A stretch of DNA of 52,482 bases from CAZKMM01 sp964553915 (lineage in GTDB: Bacteria; RBG-13-61-14; DRUE01), in contig CAZKMM010000001.1 in assembly GCA_964553915.1 (NCBI GenBank), forward strand, positions 1 to 52,482, read 5' to 3'. The position numbers and the translations under genes are program-made. The notes under the pieces are model-generated. The model had not been told where the DNA came from and made no database searches. It saw nothing but the letters and a program-made list of their open reading frames with translations. Positions 52,054 to 52,482 of the stretch are shown here, in pieces (positions within the stretch are counted from its first letter, which is position 1; every line of letters begins with the position of its first letter).

Positions 52054-52232
52054 GTAGAGGCGATTCGCTTTTTCTTCTCCTCCTTTTCCAGTAGCTCCAT
52101 CCGCAAAATCGGTATATCGCTGGGAGCGGTAATTCCCAACCTTACCCTTCCCCCTTCCACTCGACGAACCGTGATAACTATGCTGTTGCCAATGATAATC
52201 TTTTCTCCTGGTCTCCGGCTTAATACTAGCAT
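52050..52232 (-). CDS. csrA: Carbon storage regulator CsrA
   Basis: This 60-residue RNA-binding dimer controls translation of mRNAs with GGA motifs. RNA-contact residues Leu4, Arg6 (MLVLSRRPGE) and Arg44 (ILRMEL) are present, though the usual Val-His before Arg44 is Ile-Leu. Its stop overlaps the stop of the convergent chemoreceptor gene by a few bases. The start overlaps the upstream gene (TAATG). In many bacteria csrA follows fliW at the end of a flagellar operon; fliW is not seen here. Confidence 0.93.
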   Translation of the reverse strand: MLVLSRRPGEKIIIGNSIVITVRRVEGGRVRLGITAPSDIPILRMELLEKEEKKKRIAST

Positions 52233-52459
52233 TATTCCTGCTCCTGGTTGGATTTTAAATAAAGCTCTTCCCAGACCTCTTCCCAGAGAATCTTATGACT
52301 TAAATTTTTTAAATCCGGCTGGTAGGATTTCTTTTGAAATTTTTCTTTTAACTTCCGGAGCCAGGCTCGCCTTAAAATCAGAGCAAAAAATTCACTTCCA
52401 ACCCGGTTGCCTTTCAAGATTTTTTCTATCTCCTGCTCCAATTGATTTAAAAAATTCAT
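52232..52459 (-). CDS. Small helical protein upstream of csrA
   Basis: This 75-residue protein is highly charged and probably all helical (MNFLNQLEQEIEKILKG, then WEEVWEELYLKS near the end). It is coupled to csrA by a one-base overlap (TAATG). A purine-rich AAAGAGAAA precedes the ATG. It is not FliW, which is about twice as long, and I recognise no family. By position it might be a small flagellar or regulatory protein, but nothing in the sequence proves this. Confidence 0.55.
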   Translation of the reverse strand: MNFLNQLEQEIEKILKGNRVGSEFFALILRRAWLRKLKEKFQKKSYQPDLKNLSHKILWEEVWEELYLKSNQEQE

Positions 52460-52482
52460 TTTCTCTTTTTAGATGCGGAGAG

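Noticed and set aside
1..52482. CRISPR arrays, tRNA, rRNA, transposases or phage genes
   Set aside because: No direct-repeat array, cloverleaf, rRNA-like stretch or transposase motif was seen, and the gene content is ordinary chromosomal.

Overview
The window is a gene-dense stretch (49 protein-coding calls, no gap above 300 bases without a gene) from an uncultured-looking, diderm, anaerobic bacterium. The outer membrane is inferred from LptA, LptB, LptC and LptD. Anaerobic, hydrogen-linked metabolism is inferred from a six-gene Ech-type [NiFe] hydrogenase operon. The gene set (HprK-regulated PTS, RpoN, CHASE2 cyclase, Ech hydrogenase, sugar genes) would fit a fermenter such as an Aminicenantia/Acidobacteriota-like lineage. 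This placement is a guess, because no rRNA is present. I see no tRNA, rRNA, insertion sequence, prophage or CRISPR array.

Layout. 1-6050 (+): tail of a zinc-ribbon protein, L-ribulokinase, MazG, and a yceD-rpmF-fabD-fabG-acpP cluster that lacks plsX and fabH. 6119-15270 (+): a tightly packed operon with a CHASE2 adenylate cyclase, a protein with two cyclic-nucleotide-binding domains, a GAF/HD-GYP phosphodiesterase, a CRP-family regulator, a probable class II cyclic-nucleotide phosphodiesterase, and lptD. 15260-33920 (-): a long run holding GH31 glucosidase, an old-yellow-enzyme reductase, ahcY, metK, regulatory PTS (ptsI, ptsH, EIIA-Man, hprK, ptsN), hpf, rpoN, lptB-lptA-lptC, a glycosyltransferase, pgeF, an rluD-type gene, a patatin and a class IV aminotransferase. 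34008-39312 (+): M29 aminopeptidase, a ClpX-like unfoldase without its zinc domain, a RimI-like acetyltransferase and a YfhO-like membrane protein. 39329-45918 (-): the ech operon. 46204-52053 (+): a secreted PAF-acetylhydrolase-like hydrolase, an NhaC-type antiporter and a chemoreceptor. 52050-52459 (-): csrA and a small upstream gene.

The most notable points are: (1) a compact cyclic-nucleotide operon that encodes a maker, three receptors and a probable destroyer of the signal, ending in lptD; (2) an Ech hydrogenase whose EchD subunit is fused to a GltD/NfnB-like NAD(P)H oxidoreductase; (3) a chemoreceptor with no extracellular sensor but a XylF-like sugar-binding domain at its cytoplasmic C-terminus, abutting an antiporter gene; (4) several operon heads where a good -10 box lies 6-12 nt before the ATG with no Shine-Dalgarno sequence, suggesting leaderless transcripts; (5) a ClpX paralogue lacking the zinc domain and with altered ClpP-contact loops.

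All functions are read from motifs and family resemblance by eye. No database search was possible.
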